The notes under the pieces: generated by a model | What the model was told of the DNA's origin: nothing | The model's input: the letters and a program-made list of their open reading frames with translations, nothing else | Databases searched by the model: none | Shown here: one piece after another, positions 18,254 through 26,296 of the stretch | Position numbering within the stretch: the first letter of the stretch is position 1 | How the letters are laid out: each line of letters starts with the position of its first letter | Program-made: the position numbers and the translations under genes | Assembly (NCBI GenBank): GCA_020846995.1 | Contig: JADLCV010000265.1 | Coordinates: 1 to 37,548 of the forward strand | Length of the DNA stretch: 37,548 nt | Source: Paracoccaceae bacterium | GTDB taxonomy: Bacteria > Pseudomonadota > Alphaproteobacteria > Rhodobacterales > Rhodobacteraceae | Reading direction: 5' to 3'

Positions 18254-18318
18254 CTTTCGTTTCTTTAGCATATCGGATGCTGAATGGCGCCTTCGGGCTC
18301 GAGGGGAAGTGGCGGATC

Positions 18319-19407
18319 ATGTCGAGCAGCCTGGCGATACGGTCGGTGGACAAGTTCTTCCCGTCGGCACAGCGCGGGCAGCCGGTGCAGGTGCTCCACG
18401 ACTTCTCGTTCGAGGCCAATCCGGGCGAGTTCGTGGTGTTCCTCGGTGCCAGCGGCTGCGGCAAGTCGACGGCGTTGCGGCTGATCGCCGGGCTCGAGAG
18501 CCCGCAGTCGGGCGAGATCCTCATCGACGGCCAGGTGGTCAACGACGTGCCGCCGGCCCGGCGCCGGCTGGCGATGGTCTTCCAGTCCTATGCACTCTTC
18601 CCCCACCTCAGCGTGGCCGAGAACATCATCTTCGGCCTGCGGGTCCGCCGCGTGCCCCGCAGGGAGCGCGACAGCCGGCTCATGAAGGCGGCCGAGCAGC
18701 TCGAGCTCGGGGACCTTCTCCAGCGCAAGCCCGCCCAGCTTTCCGGGGGGCAGCGCCAGCGCGTGGCGCTCGGGCGGGCGCTGGTCAGCGGCGCCTCGCT
18801 GATCCTGATGGACGAGCCGCTCTCCAACCTCGATGCCAAGCTGCGCCAGCAGATGCGTTCCGAACTCCGGGCGCTGCAGCGCCGGCTGGGGCTGACGGTC
18901 ATCTATGTCACCCACGACCAGATCGAGGCGATGACCATGGCCGACAAGGTCGTGGTGATGCGCCAGGGGCGGGTCGACCAGATCGCCGACCCCCTGACCC
19001 TCTACCGCGCGCCGGCCCGGGCCGAAGTGGCCCGCTTCATCGGCTCGCCGCCGATGAACCTGATCCGCTGCGTTGCGACCGACGCCGGGTTCAGCGTCGT
19101 CGGTGCCCGCGATACGGTGCTGGCGGTCAGGCGGGCGGGCATCGCGCCGGGTCGCGAGGTGCTGGTGGGGATCCGGCCCGAGGACCTGGTGCTCGAGGGG
19201 AGCGAAATCACCCTGCGGGGGCGGCTCGACGGGGTCGAGCTGATCGGGGCGGACCAGCTCGTCAAGCTCCATGTCGGCGGGCCGGAACCGCTCGTCGCGC
19301 GCATCCACAACGGCACCCGCGTCGAGGAAGGGCAGAGCTACGCGCTGGGGCTGAGGGCCGCCGACACCCATCTCTTCGACGCCGCAAGCGGCGAACGCAT
19401 CCATTGA
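18319..19407 (+). CDS. ABC importer ATP-binding subunit (UgpC/MalK type)
   Basis: A 362-residue ATPase of the carbohydrate-uptake CUT1 class. Walker A GASGCGKST at residues 43-51, VFQSYALFPHLSV, the signature LSGGQRQRVALGRAL, Walker B ILMDEPLSNLDAKLR and VTHDQIEAMTMADK are all present. The C-terminal regulatory region includes FIGSPPMNLI and VGIRPEDLVLEG, diagnostic for the MalK/UgpC branch. The start ATG at 18319 fits the family N-terminus (SLAIRSVDKFF); in-frame ATG at 18277 and TTG at 18250 are possible but longer. Its placement directly after the regulator and before the binding protein, rather than at the operon end, is one arrangement seen in CUT1 systems. Confidence 0.94.
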   Translation: MSSSLAIRSVDKFFPSAQRGQPVQVLHDFSFEANPGEFVVFLGASGCGKSTALRLIAGLESPQSGEILIDGQVVNDVPPARRRLAMVFQSYALFPHLSVAENIIFGLRVRRVPRRERDSRLMKAAEQLELGDLLQRKPAQLSGGQRQRVALGRALVSGASLILMDEPLSNLDAKLRQQMRSELRALQRRLGLTVIYVTHDQIEAMTMADKVVVMRQGRVDQIADPLTLYRAPARAEVARFIGSPPMNLIRCVATDAGFSVVGARDTVLAVRRAGIAPGREVLVGIRPEDLVLEGSEITLRGRLDGVELIGADQLVKLHVGGPEPLVARIHNGTRVEEGQSYALGLRAADTHLFDAASGERIH

Positions 19408-19433
19408 TCATCCGCGCACACGGGGGAAATCGC

Positions 19434-20717
19434 ATGTCTGTTCTCAATCGCATGAGGCTTTGCTGCGGCGCCGCCGCCATCGCCGTCGGGCTGGCCGCCC
19501 CGGCGGGCGCCGCGGGCAAGACCGAGATCACGCTTCTCTATCCCATCGCCGTCGGCGGGCCGCTCGAGGCGGTGATCAACGGGCTCATCGACCGGTTCGA
19601 GGCCGCCCATCCCGACGTCGAGGTCGAGGCCGTCTATGCCGGAGGCTACCGCGACGTCGAGGTGGCGGCGCGCGCGGCCATTGCCGCGGGCGATGCGCCG
19701 GCGGTGGCGCTGATGGAAGCGACCCAGATGTTCGAGCTGATCGACCTCGGCTTCATCACGCCCTTCGACGATCTGGCCGCCACGCCCGAGGACAAGGCCT
19801 GGCTCGGCAGCTTCTATCCGGCCTTCATGAGCAACAGCGTCGACGCGGACGGCCGCACCTGGGGCATTCCCTTCCAGCGCTCGACGGCCGTGCAGTACTG
19901 GAACAAGGCCTACTTCCGCGATGCCGGGCTCGACCCCGAGGTGCCCCCCGCGACCTGGGACGAACTGGTCGCGATGTCGAAGATCCTGCAGGACAAGACC
20001 GCGGCGGACTGGGGCATCGGCATCCCGTCGTCGTCGAGCTGGATGTACCAGTCGATCGCGCTTCAGAACGGGGCAAGCCTGTCGGCGCCGGATGGGCGGT
20101 CGGCCGATCTCGACAGCACGGCGGCGATCGAGGCCCTGCAGTGGTATGCCGACCTCAGCCTTGTCCACGCCGTCCAGTCGCCGGGAGTGATCGCGGCCGC
20201 GACGCTTCCGCAGGCCTTCTTCGAGGGCAAGTATGCCATCATCTGGCAAAGCACGGGCAGCCTGACCAATGTGCTCGACAACGCGCCCTTCGACGTGGGC
20301 GTCGGCATGCTGCCGGGCAACAGGCAGCGCGGCGCGACGGCCGGCGGCGCCAACCTCTACCTCTTCGCGGGCGCGCCTGAGGCCGAGAAGGCAGCCGCGT
20401 TCGAGCTCGTGAAGTTCCTGACCCAGCCCGAGCAGGCGGCCGAGTGGACGATCGCCACCGGATATGTCGCGCCCTCGCCCGTCGACTGGGAGGTCGATGC
20501 GCTCAAGGACCTGACGGCGCGCGTCAGCGGCTATGCCGTCGCCCGCGACCAGCTCGAGTTCACCGACCGGATGTTCGCGACCTACGCCCAGGGCCGGACC
20601 TACGGGCTTCTGAACGCGGCGGTGCAGGCGGCGGTGACGGGGCAGGCGCCGGCGGCCGACGTGCTGGGACGACTTCAGGGCGAAGTCGAGGCCGTCCTGG
20701 CGCCCTACCGCAAGTAG
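19434..20717 (+). CDS. Periplasmic binding protein, family 1 (UgpB-like)
   Basis: A 427-residue solute-binding protein with a signal peptide (RMRLCCGAAAIAVGLAAPAGA), then a mature body starting KTEITLLYP. Segments LIDRFEAAHPDVEVEAVYAGGY, AFMSNSVDADGRTWGIPFQRST, YWNKAYFRDAGLDPEVPPATWDEL and GGANLYLFAGAPEAEKAAAFE match the family of UgpB and related sugar or glycerol-3-phosphate binding proteins. The start ATG at 19434 is preceded by GGGGGAAA. It follows the ATPase gene by 26 bases and is followed after 15 bases by an MBL-fold hydrolase gene. Resemblance to UgpB makes glycerol phosphate or its diesters good candidates, but a sugar is equally possible. Confidence 0.92.
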   Translation: MSVLNRMRLCCGAAAIAVGLAAPAGAAGKTEITLLYPIAVGGPLEAVINGLIDRFEAAHPDVEVEAVYAGGYRDVEVAARAAIAAGDAPAVALMEATQMFELIDLGFITPFDDLAATPEDKAWLGSFYPAFMSNSVDADGRTWGIPFQRSTAVQYWNKAYFRDAGLDPEVPPATWDELVAMSKILQDKTAADWGIGIPSSSSWMYQSIALQNGASLSAPDGRSADLDSTAAIEALQWYADLSLVHAVQSPGVIAAATLPQAFFEGKYAIIWQSTGSLTNVLDNAPFDVGVGMLPGNRQRGATAGGANLYLFAGAPEAEKAAAFELVKFLTQPEQAAEWTIATGYVAPSPVDWEVDALKDLTARVSGYAVARDQLEFTDRMFATYAQGRTYGLLNAAVQAAVTGQAPAADVLGRLQGEVEAVLAPYRK

Positions 20718-20732
20718 CCGGCGGGGCCCGTC

Positions 20733-21557
20733 GTGCTGACGCTCGAGACACTGGGCAACTCGGGGGCCGGGCCGTTCCGCGGGGCGGCCTGCACCGGGTA
20801 TCTCGTATCGACGGCCGAGGCGCGCATCCTGATCGACTGCGGCCCCGGGGTGGCGACGGCGCTGTCCCGGGAGCCGATCGCGCTCGACGCGGTCTTCATC
20901 ACCCATCTCCATGCCGACCACTGCTACGACCTGATCGCCCTGGCCATGAGCCTCAGGGTCCAGAACGGAATCTCGACCGGCCGGGCCTTTGCCGGCGGCG
21001 CCGACGAGGCAGCGCCGGTCCCGGCCATTCCGGTCCACATTCCGCCCGGCGGCCGCGCCATCGTGCGCGCAATCGAGGCGCTCTTTCCGGTCGGTTCACC
21101 GGCGCCCTTCGATTCCCTGACCGGCGGCGTCCTCGAATTCCGCGACTGGACCCCGGGCGAGGCGGTGCTGGTCGGCGACCTGCGCGTCGAGCCGTTCCCC
21201 GGCCGCCATACGGTGCCGGCCGTCGGCCTCGTCATCAGCGACCGCGAGTCCCGCCTTGCCTTCACCGGCGACACCGGGCTCTTCGACGGGCTGGTCGAAG
21301 CCTGCGCCGGTGCGGATGCCGTGCTCTCGGAAGCCTCGCTGATCGGCCGGCCCTCCCAGCGCCAGCACATGTCGGCACGCGATGCCGGGGAACTCGCGCA
21401 GCGGGCCGGCGTCGGGCTCCTCATCCTGACCCATTTCGTCGAGGGACCCGCCGATGTCGAGGCCCGGGCGACGGCGCTGGCCGCCGAGACCTTCACCGGG
21501 AGGATCCTGACGACCCTCTCCTCGCCGGTCATCACCCTCGGCAAGGGGGCGCCATGA
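20733..21557 (+). CDS. Metallo-beta-lactamase-fold hydrolase inside the importer operon
   Basis: A 274-residue metal-dependent hydrolase of the RNase Z/PhnP-like branch. The metal-binding motif HLHADH is at residues 58-63, after the beta strand ILIDCGPGVATAL; later ligands are visible in PGRHTVPAVG, AFTGDTGLFDG and LILTHFVEG. There is no signal peptide, so it acts in the cytoplasm. The start is GTG at 20733, 15 bases after the binding-protein stop, and its stop overlaps the next permease start by ATGA, so it is an integral part of the operon. PhnP-type members cleave cyclic or diester phosphates, so a role in opening an imported phosphodiester is a reasonable inference. Lactonase or arylsulfatase activity would also fit the fold. 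Confidence 0.88.
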   Translation: MLTLETLGNSGAGPFRGAACTGYLVSTAEARILIDCGPGVATALSREPIALDAVFITHLHADHCYDLIALAMSLRVQNGISTGRAFAGGADEAAPVPAIPVHIPPGGRAIVRAIEALFPVGSPAPFDSLTGGVLEFRDWTPGEAVLVGDLRVEPFPGRHTVPAVGLVISDRESRLAFTGDTGLFDGLVEACAGADAVLSEASLIGRPSQRQHMSARDAGELAQRAGVGLLILTHFVEGPADVEARATALAAETFTGRILTTLSSPVITLGKGAP

Positions 21558-22471
21558 CTCTCGAGGATTCCGGCTTCCGCCTTCCGCGCCGACGCCTGCT
21601 GGCGCCGCTCGGACGGATTCCCGACCCCGTGTTCGCCTGGCTGATCCTGCTGCCGGCCCTGATCGGGCTCTCGACGTTCTCGATCGTGCCGATGGCGATC
21701 GGGATCTGGAACAGCCTCCAGGGTGCGCGCTCCGGCGAGCCGATGGGCCTCGGGCAATACCAGGCGATGATCGGCGATCCGATCTTTTCCACCGCGCTCG
21801 TCAACAACCTGCTCTTCTCGGTCGTCACGGTACCGATCAGCCTCGCACTGGCCATGCTGATGGCGGTGCTCGTCAACCGCCGCTTTCACGGGCGCGCGCT
21901 GGCGCGCCTGGCCTTCTTCACCCCCGCCATGCTGCCGGTCGTCGGGGCGGCGTCGATCTGGCTCTTCATGTATCAGCCCGATTTCGGCGTCATCAACTCC
22001 CTCCTCGAGACGCTCGGCCTCGCCCGGCAGAACCTCCTCGGGCAACCATCGACGGTCCTTCCCGCGCTGATGGTCGTGATGGTCTGGAAGGAGGCCGGAT
22101 TCTTCATGCTGCTATACTTGGCGGCGCTGCAATCGATTCCGGGCGAACTCAACGAAGCCGCCGTCCTCGAAGGCGCGGGGGGATGGTATCGCTTCCGGCG
22201 CATCACCTTTCCGCTCCTGATGCCGACGACGCTCTTCGCCCTCATCATCGCGGTCGCCAACAGCTTCAAGCACGTGGACTTCCTGTTCGTGATGACCCAG
22301 GGCGGGCCGGCCAACGCCAGCACCCTTCTCCTCTATCACATCTGGGACACGGCCTTCATCCAGTTCCGCCCGGGCTATGCCGCCGCGGTCAGCACCTTCC
22401 TGGTCACGATCCTGGTGATCCTGGCCGTGGTGCAGATCCGCCTGCTCGATCGCCGCATCCATTATCGCTAG
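21554..22471 (+). CDS. ABC importer permease (UgpA/MalF type)
   Basis: A 305-residue CUT1 permease. A cytoplasmic N-terminus with several arginines precedes the first span (VFAWLILLPALIGLSTFSIVP). Further spans follow, and the EAA loop reads ELNEAAVLEGAGGWYRFRRI before ITFPLLMPTTLFALIIA; the segment VMTQGGPANASTLLLYHIW is typical of UgpA-like subunits. The start ATG at 21554 overlaps the MBL hydrolase stop. Pairs with the permease 10 bases downstream to form the transmembrane channel. Confidence 0.94.
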   Translation: MTLEDSGFRLPRRRLLAPLGRIPDPVFAWLILLPALIGLSTFSIVPMAIGIWNSLQGARSGEPMGLGQYQAMIGDPIFSTALVNNLLFSVVTVPISLALAMLMAVLVNRRFHGRALARLAFFTPAMLPVVGAASIWLFMYQPDFGVINSLLETLGLARQNLLGQPSTVLPALMVVMVWKEAGFFMLLYLAALQSIPGELNEAAVLEGAGGWYRFRRITFPLLMPTTLFALIIAVANSFKHVDFLFVMTQGGPANASTLLLYHIWDTAFIQFRPGYAAAVSTFLVTILVILAVVQIRLLDRRIHYR

Positions 22472-22481
22472 GGGGAAGGCG

Positions 22482-23309
22482 ATGTCCGCCCGCTTCTGGA
22501 TGAACCGCACGACCGACGCCCTCGGCGTCCTGCGCACCTGGCTTCTGGCCGGCATCTGGATCGCCCCGCTGGCCTATGTGCTGTGGGCGAGTTTCCGCGA
22601 GCCGAGCGTGGCGCTTTCGCTGGACATCACCCGGGGTTGGACCTTCGACAACCTCGTCACGGTCTGGAATGCCGCGCCCTTCGGCCGCTACTACATCAAC
22701 ACCGCGATCCTCGTGCTCGGGCTCGCGGCGACGCAGATCGTCATCGGGACGCTGGCGGCCTATGCCTTCGCCCGGTTCGAGTTCCCGGGGCGGGAACTGC
22801 TGTTCCTGTTCGTCCTGATCCAGCTCATGATCTTCCCCGAGATCCTCCTGCTCGAGAACTTCCGCATCGTCTCGGCGCTCGGGCTCTACAACACGATCCC
22901 GGGCATCGGCATCGTCTCGGCCGCGAGCGCCTTCGCGATCTTCCTCATCCGGCAGGCCTTCCGCAGCGTGCCGAAGGAGCTCGTCGAGGCGGCCGAGGTC
23001 GAGGGGGCCTCGCGGCTCGGCATCCTCTGGCGGGTCTACATTCCCGTCACCCGCTCATCCATTGCCGCCTTCGCGCTGATCTCGATCAGTTCGCACTGGA
23101 ACAGCTTCCTGTGGCCGCTGATCATCACGCGCTCGCCCGAGGCCCGCCCGGTGACGGTCGGCATCGCCCGCTATCTCGCCCCGGACACCGGGCTCAGCAT
23201 CACCGCCCTGTCGGCGGGCACCGTGATCGTCGTCGGGCCGCTCCTGATCTTCTTCCTGATCTTCCAGAAGCGGTTCATGCAGAGCTTCGTGCGCTCCGAG
23301 ATCGTCTGA
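22482..23309 (+). CDS. ABC importer permease (UgpE/MalG type)
   Basis: A 275-residue CUT1 permease, last gene of the DeoR-linked operon. The first span is LLAGIWIAPLAYVLWASF; AAYAFARFEFPGRELLF and the EAA loop ELVEAAEVEGASRLGILWRVYIP are family hallmarks, as is the SSHWNSFLWPLIIT stretch near the end. The start ATG at 22482 is preceded by a strong GGGGGAAGG site, ten bases after the stop of the partner permease. Convergent with the CapA-like gene, 88 bases away. Confidence 0.94.
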   Translation: MSARFWMNRTTDALGVLRTWLLAGIWIAPLAYVLWASFREPSVALSLDITRGWTFDNLVTVWNAAPFGRYYINTAILVLGLAATQIVIGTLAAYAFARFEFPGRELLFLFVLIQLMIFPEILLLENFRIVSALGLYNTIPGIGIVSAASAFAIFLIRQAFRSVPKELVEAAEVEGASRLGILWRVYIPVTRSSIAAFALISISSHWNSFLWPLIITRSPEARPVTVGIARYLAPDTGLSITALSAGTVIVVGPLLIFFLIFQKRFMQSFVRSEIV

Positions 23310-23397
23310 AGGCGCTGGCCTCCCCGGCCGTCCGTCACGGGATCCTCGCGCAGGGGGGATGCGGGCGGCACCCGGGGCGCGCCGACCCGCAGCCCCT

Positions 23398-24423
23398 TCA
23401 GGCCTGCCCGCCCGGGCCGGGATCGTCGTCCGGGCCGAGAGCCCGGACCCGCTCCTGCCGCGCCCCCGCGCGATCGAGGACGAGGGCGGCGCCGGTCCAG
23501 ACGTCGATGCCCTGCCGGGCGTAGAGGGCGCTGCGGGCGGTATGGAAGACGAGGTTGCCCAGACCCGGCGCCACCGGCATCCCGCCCACAAGGGCCAGGT
23601 CGGAGGCCACGGGCGGGCCATGGGCGAAAAGCGCGTCGGCCCCGGCCGCGGCGATGGCGGCGGCGGCGGCGCGGAGCCACGAGGGGCTCTCGCGCCAGTC
23701 CGACCGCCAGTGGTGATAGTGCAGCGAGACCAGGACCCGGTCGGCCCCGGCGCGCGCGGCGGCGACGGCCGCCGTCAGGCGGTGCAGGTCTTCGGGGTCG
23801 GCCTGCCAGTCCTCGGCCACCGCCGCGGCCTCCGCCAGGTGCAGGCCGTAGAAGCTCGCGCCTTCGACCGGGGCATCGTAGCCCACCGCCTGCCGCCGGC
23901 GCGCCAGCGCCTCGGCGCCGGTCTGGACGGAGATCGCGGTCAGCCGGGCGATGTCCGCGGCCGGCAGGCGCAGGCAGAGGCGCAGGCGAAGCGGGTTGAT
24001 GCCGGGGTGGTCGGGGCGGGCGATGGCCCAGTCGGGCGTCGGGCCGGTATCCGCCGCAACGAGGGCCACCCCGCCCCGATGCCCCGCCGCGGCGGCCTCC
24101 GCCAGGTCGGCCCCGGCCCCGGCGACGGCGAAGCCCGCGGCGAGCGCGGCCCGCCTTGTCGCCAGCACGCTTTCGGGCCCGAAGTCCCACAGATGGTTGT
24201 TGGCCAGCGCGAGATGCGTCACCCCGAGGGCGCGCAGCGCCGCGAGGGCCTGCGGGTGCGCGGGATGCACCGTCCCGGTCTTCATCGGCCAGCTTCCGGC
24301 CGGGCGGATGCAGCCCTCGAAATTGCAGATCACCGCCCCGGCTCCGGCGACGAGGTCGCGCAATTCCTCGGGCCAGCGCACCCTGTGGCGGATCAGCGCC
24401 TGCCCGAAGGCCACGATCTTCAT
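23398..24423 (-). CDS. CapA-family protein (poly-gamma-glutamate synthesis/metallophosphatase fold), variant first motif
   Basis: A 341-residue protein of the CapA/PgsA family, whose fold resembles calcineurin-type phosphoesterases. Conserved parts are VICNFEGCIRP, LALANNHLWDFGPESV (NNH at 75-77, Asp80), SLHYHHWRSDW and the C-terminal GMPVAPGLGNLVFHT. The usual first motif GDxxLxR reads GQALIRH here, so the first metal-binding aspartate is replaced by glutamine. No signal peptide or membrane anchor is seen, unlike capsule PgsA, which points to a cytoplasmic role. The start ATG at 24423 overlaps the CocE-like stop by four bases. Last gene of the seven-gene peptide importer operon. Function is not known; hydrolysis of a peptide-like or phosphorylated import product is speculation. 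Confidence 0.85.
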   Translation of the reverse strand: MKIVAFGQALIRHRVRWPEELRDLVAGAGAVICNFEGCIRPAGSWPMKTGTVHPAHPQALAALRALGVTHLALANNHLWDFGPESVLATRRAALAAGFAVAGAGADLAEAAAAGHRGGVALVAADTGPTPDWAIARPDHPGINPLRLRLCLRLPAADIARLTAISVQTGAEALARRRQAVGYDAPVEGASFYGLHLAEAAAVAEDWQADPEDLHRLTAAVAAARAGADRVLVSLHYHHWRSDWRESPSWLRAAAAAIAAAGADALFAHGPPVASDLALVGGMPVAPGLGNLVFHTARSALYARQGIDVWTGAALVLDRAGARQERVRALGPDDDPGPGGQA

Positions 24424-26285
24424 GGGCGAAGGGCGGGCAGCAGCGCCAGTTCCAGCCGGGATCCGGCAAGGTGCAGGGCGGTCGTCGCCACCCGGTGGCT
24501 GCGGGCCAGCCCTTCGGGCTCGCCGGACTGCGGGTTGATGTCGAAGCGGGGAAAGTTCGACCCCGCGATGTCGAGCCGGATCCGGTGGCCGGCCGGGAAC
24601 CGGGCGGCGACGGGCGGGGCCTCGATGCGGACCCGCACCACCTCGCCCTTCCGCAACATCCGCGGCACGGAGGGGTCGTCGCGGTAGCGCAGCCGCAGGA
24701 TGCCGTCGGTCAGGTTCATCGCGAAGCCGGCCGGCCAGTCGGCGTTGGGCGGCATCCAGTGCACCAGCTTGACGGTGATGTCCGCGTCGGGGACATCGCT
24801 TTCGAGCGCGAGGTGCACGACCACCGCTCCGGCGATCTCGATGGCGGCCGGCAGCGGCGGGGTGCTGAACGTCAGCACGTCCGGCCGCGCTGCCAGCGGC
24901 AGGAACGGCGGGGTGGCGGCGAAGACTGCGGGCGTCGCCACCTGATCGAAGGCCCCGCCCTGCATCAGCGGCTCGCCCGAGGTGATCTGCCCGCCGCGCG
25001 ACGGCACCGGATGGCGCGGATCGGTCTGGAGAAGGACGCTGCCGCCCGCCGGCCGGTCCGAGAGGATGCCGTCGGCCGCCAGATGGAAGGCGCGGACGGT
25101 CGAGGCCGGAAGCGGCCAGGCCCGATCCTCGCGCCAGATGCCGCCATGCTGGCGCCGCCCATGGGCGTCGCGACGGCCGGTCCCGCCGCCCATGGCGAAC
25201 CAGCGCAGGCGCGGCGGGGCCGGTTCCGGCCGCTCGGGCTTCAGCCAGCGGTCGAACCAGTCCCGCCGCAGCCGGTCGTAGTCGCCGGCGATCAGGTCGT
25301 CGAGCCGCGAGGCATCGCCGAAATCGACCTCGCCGGCAAAGGTCTGGCTGCGGCGGCCGTGCAGCCAGGGGCCCATGACGAGTTCGGCATGGCCACCGGC
25401 CGCCGTCAGGCCCTGGAAGTGGCGGAACATGGTTTCCGAATAGGGGTCGAACCAGCCGCAGATCAGGAACACCGCCGCCCTGGCCAGAACCGGATAATGC
25501 GGTTCGGCATGAAGCTCGGGCACCTGCCAGAAGGCGTCGAAGGTGCCCTGCCGCCACTGCTCGAGGATGTAGTCCTCATACTCGGGAACGTGGCGCAGCG
25601 GCGAATGGCCGGGCCGCCAGGGCATCCCGCCGAGGAGCGCCGCGAACCAGCCGCCGATGTCCTCGGCCGCCAGCGCCCGGGCCACCTGCGGATCGGCCGC
25701 GGCCAGCGGCGACAGGGCGGCGTGCTTCATGGCCCAGGTCAGTTGCTTCAGCTCGAAGGCGCCGCCGCGGCGCACCCCGCCCTGCCAGGCGTTCCAGAAC
25801 CCGCCCGAATCGAGGAACATCGCCTTCAGCCCCGGCGGGCCGAGCGCCGCCAGCGCCGTCTGGACATGGGCCGAATAGGACAGGCCGAAGGTGCCGAAGC
25901 GCCCGTCGCACCAGGGCTGCGCCGCCGCCCATGCGAGCGTGTCGAAACCGTCCTCGCCTTCACCCAGATACTTGCGGAACCCCCCTTCCGAGCCGTAGCG
26001 GCCGCGACAGTCCTGCATCATCACCGCATAGCCGGCGCGCGCCAGATCGGCGGCGATCTCGGGGTTGGGCTTCGGTTCGGGACGCCGGACCGAGATCTCG
26101 GACTGCCGCGCCAGGGTCTTGCCGTAGGGGGTCCGGTACAGGAGCGTCGGGAACGGCCCGGGCAGGGGTTTGCCCGCCCGGGCCGGCAGTGTGATGTCGG
26201 TGGCCAGCCGGATGCCGTCGCGCATCGGGACCATCACGTCCCGCAGCACCGCGACCGCGGCCGCGGGGGTCTCCGGCCGGCCCAT
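24420..26285 (-). CDS. CocE/NonD family serine hydrolase (X-Pro dipeptidyl-peptidase S15 type)
   Basis: A 621-residue alpha/beta hydrolase with a C-terminal jelly-roll domain, as in cocaine esterase, alpha-amino-acid ester hydrolase and X-prolyl dipeptidyl aminopeptidase. The N-terminus MVPMRDGIRLATDITLP and TPYGKTL are family landmarks. The nucleophile motif GLSYSA puts the serine at 136; Asp280 lies in CGWFDPYSE and His309 in MGPWLHG, completing the triad. The jelly roll follows from about residue 430 (LTFSTPPLPAAIEIAG to RLDIAGSNFPRFDINP). There is no signal peptide, so it acts on imported substrate in the cytoplasm. The start ATG at 26285 lies 11 bases after the binding-protein stop. Substrates could be acylated amino acids or proline-containing peptides. 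Confidence 0.92.
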   Translation of the reverse strand: MGRPETPAAAVAVLRDVMVPMRDGIRLATDITLPARAGKPLPGPFPTLLYRTPYGKTLARQSEISVRRPEPKPNPEIAADLARAGYAVMMQDCRGRYGSEGGFRKYLGEGEDGFDTLAWAAAQPWCDGRFGTFGLSYSAHVQTALAALGPPGLKAMFLDSGGFWNAWQGGVRRGGAFELKQLTWAMKHAALSPLAAADPQVARALAAEDIGGWFAALLGGMPWRPGHSPLRHVPEYEDYILEQWRQGTFDAFWQVPELHAEPHYPVLARAAVFLICGWFDPYSETMFRHFQGLTAAGGHAELVMGPWLHGRRSQTFAGEVDFGDASRLDDLIAGDYDRLRRDWFDRWLKPERPEPAPPRLRWFAMGGGTGRRDAHGRRQHGGIWREDRAWPLPASTVRAFHLAADGILSDRPAGGSVLLQTDPRHPVPSRGGQITSGEPLMQGGAFDQVATPAVFAATPPFLPLAARPDVLTFSTPPLPAAIEIAGAVVVHLALESDVPDADITVKLVHWMPPNADWPAGFAMNLTDGILRLRYRDDPSVPRMLRKGEVVRVRIEAPPVAARFPAGHRIRLDIAGSNFPRFDINPQSGEPEGLARSHRVATTALHLAGSRLELALLPALRP

Positions 26286-26296
26286 GCGCGACCCCT

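Noticed and set aside
23360-23391. Hairpin TGCGGG/CCCGCA between the convergent Ugp-type and CapA-like genes
   Set aside because: Twenty-base loop and no T tract; too weak to list as a terminator although the position is suitable.
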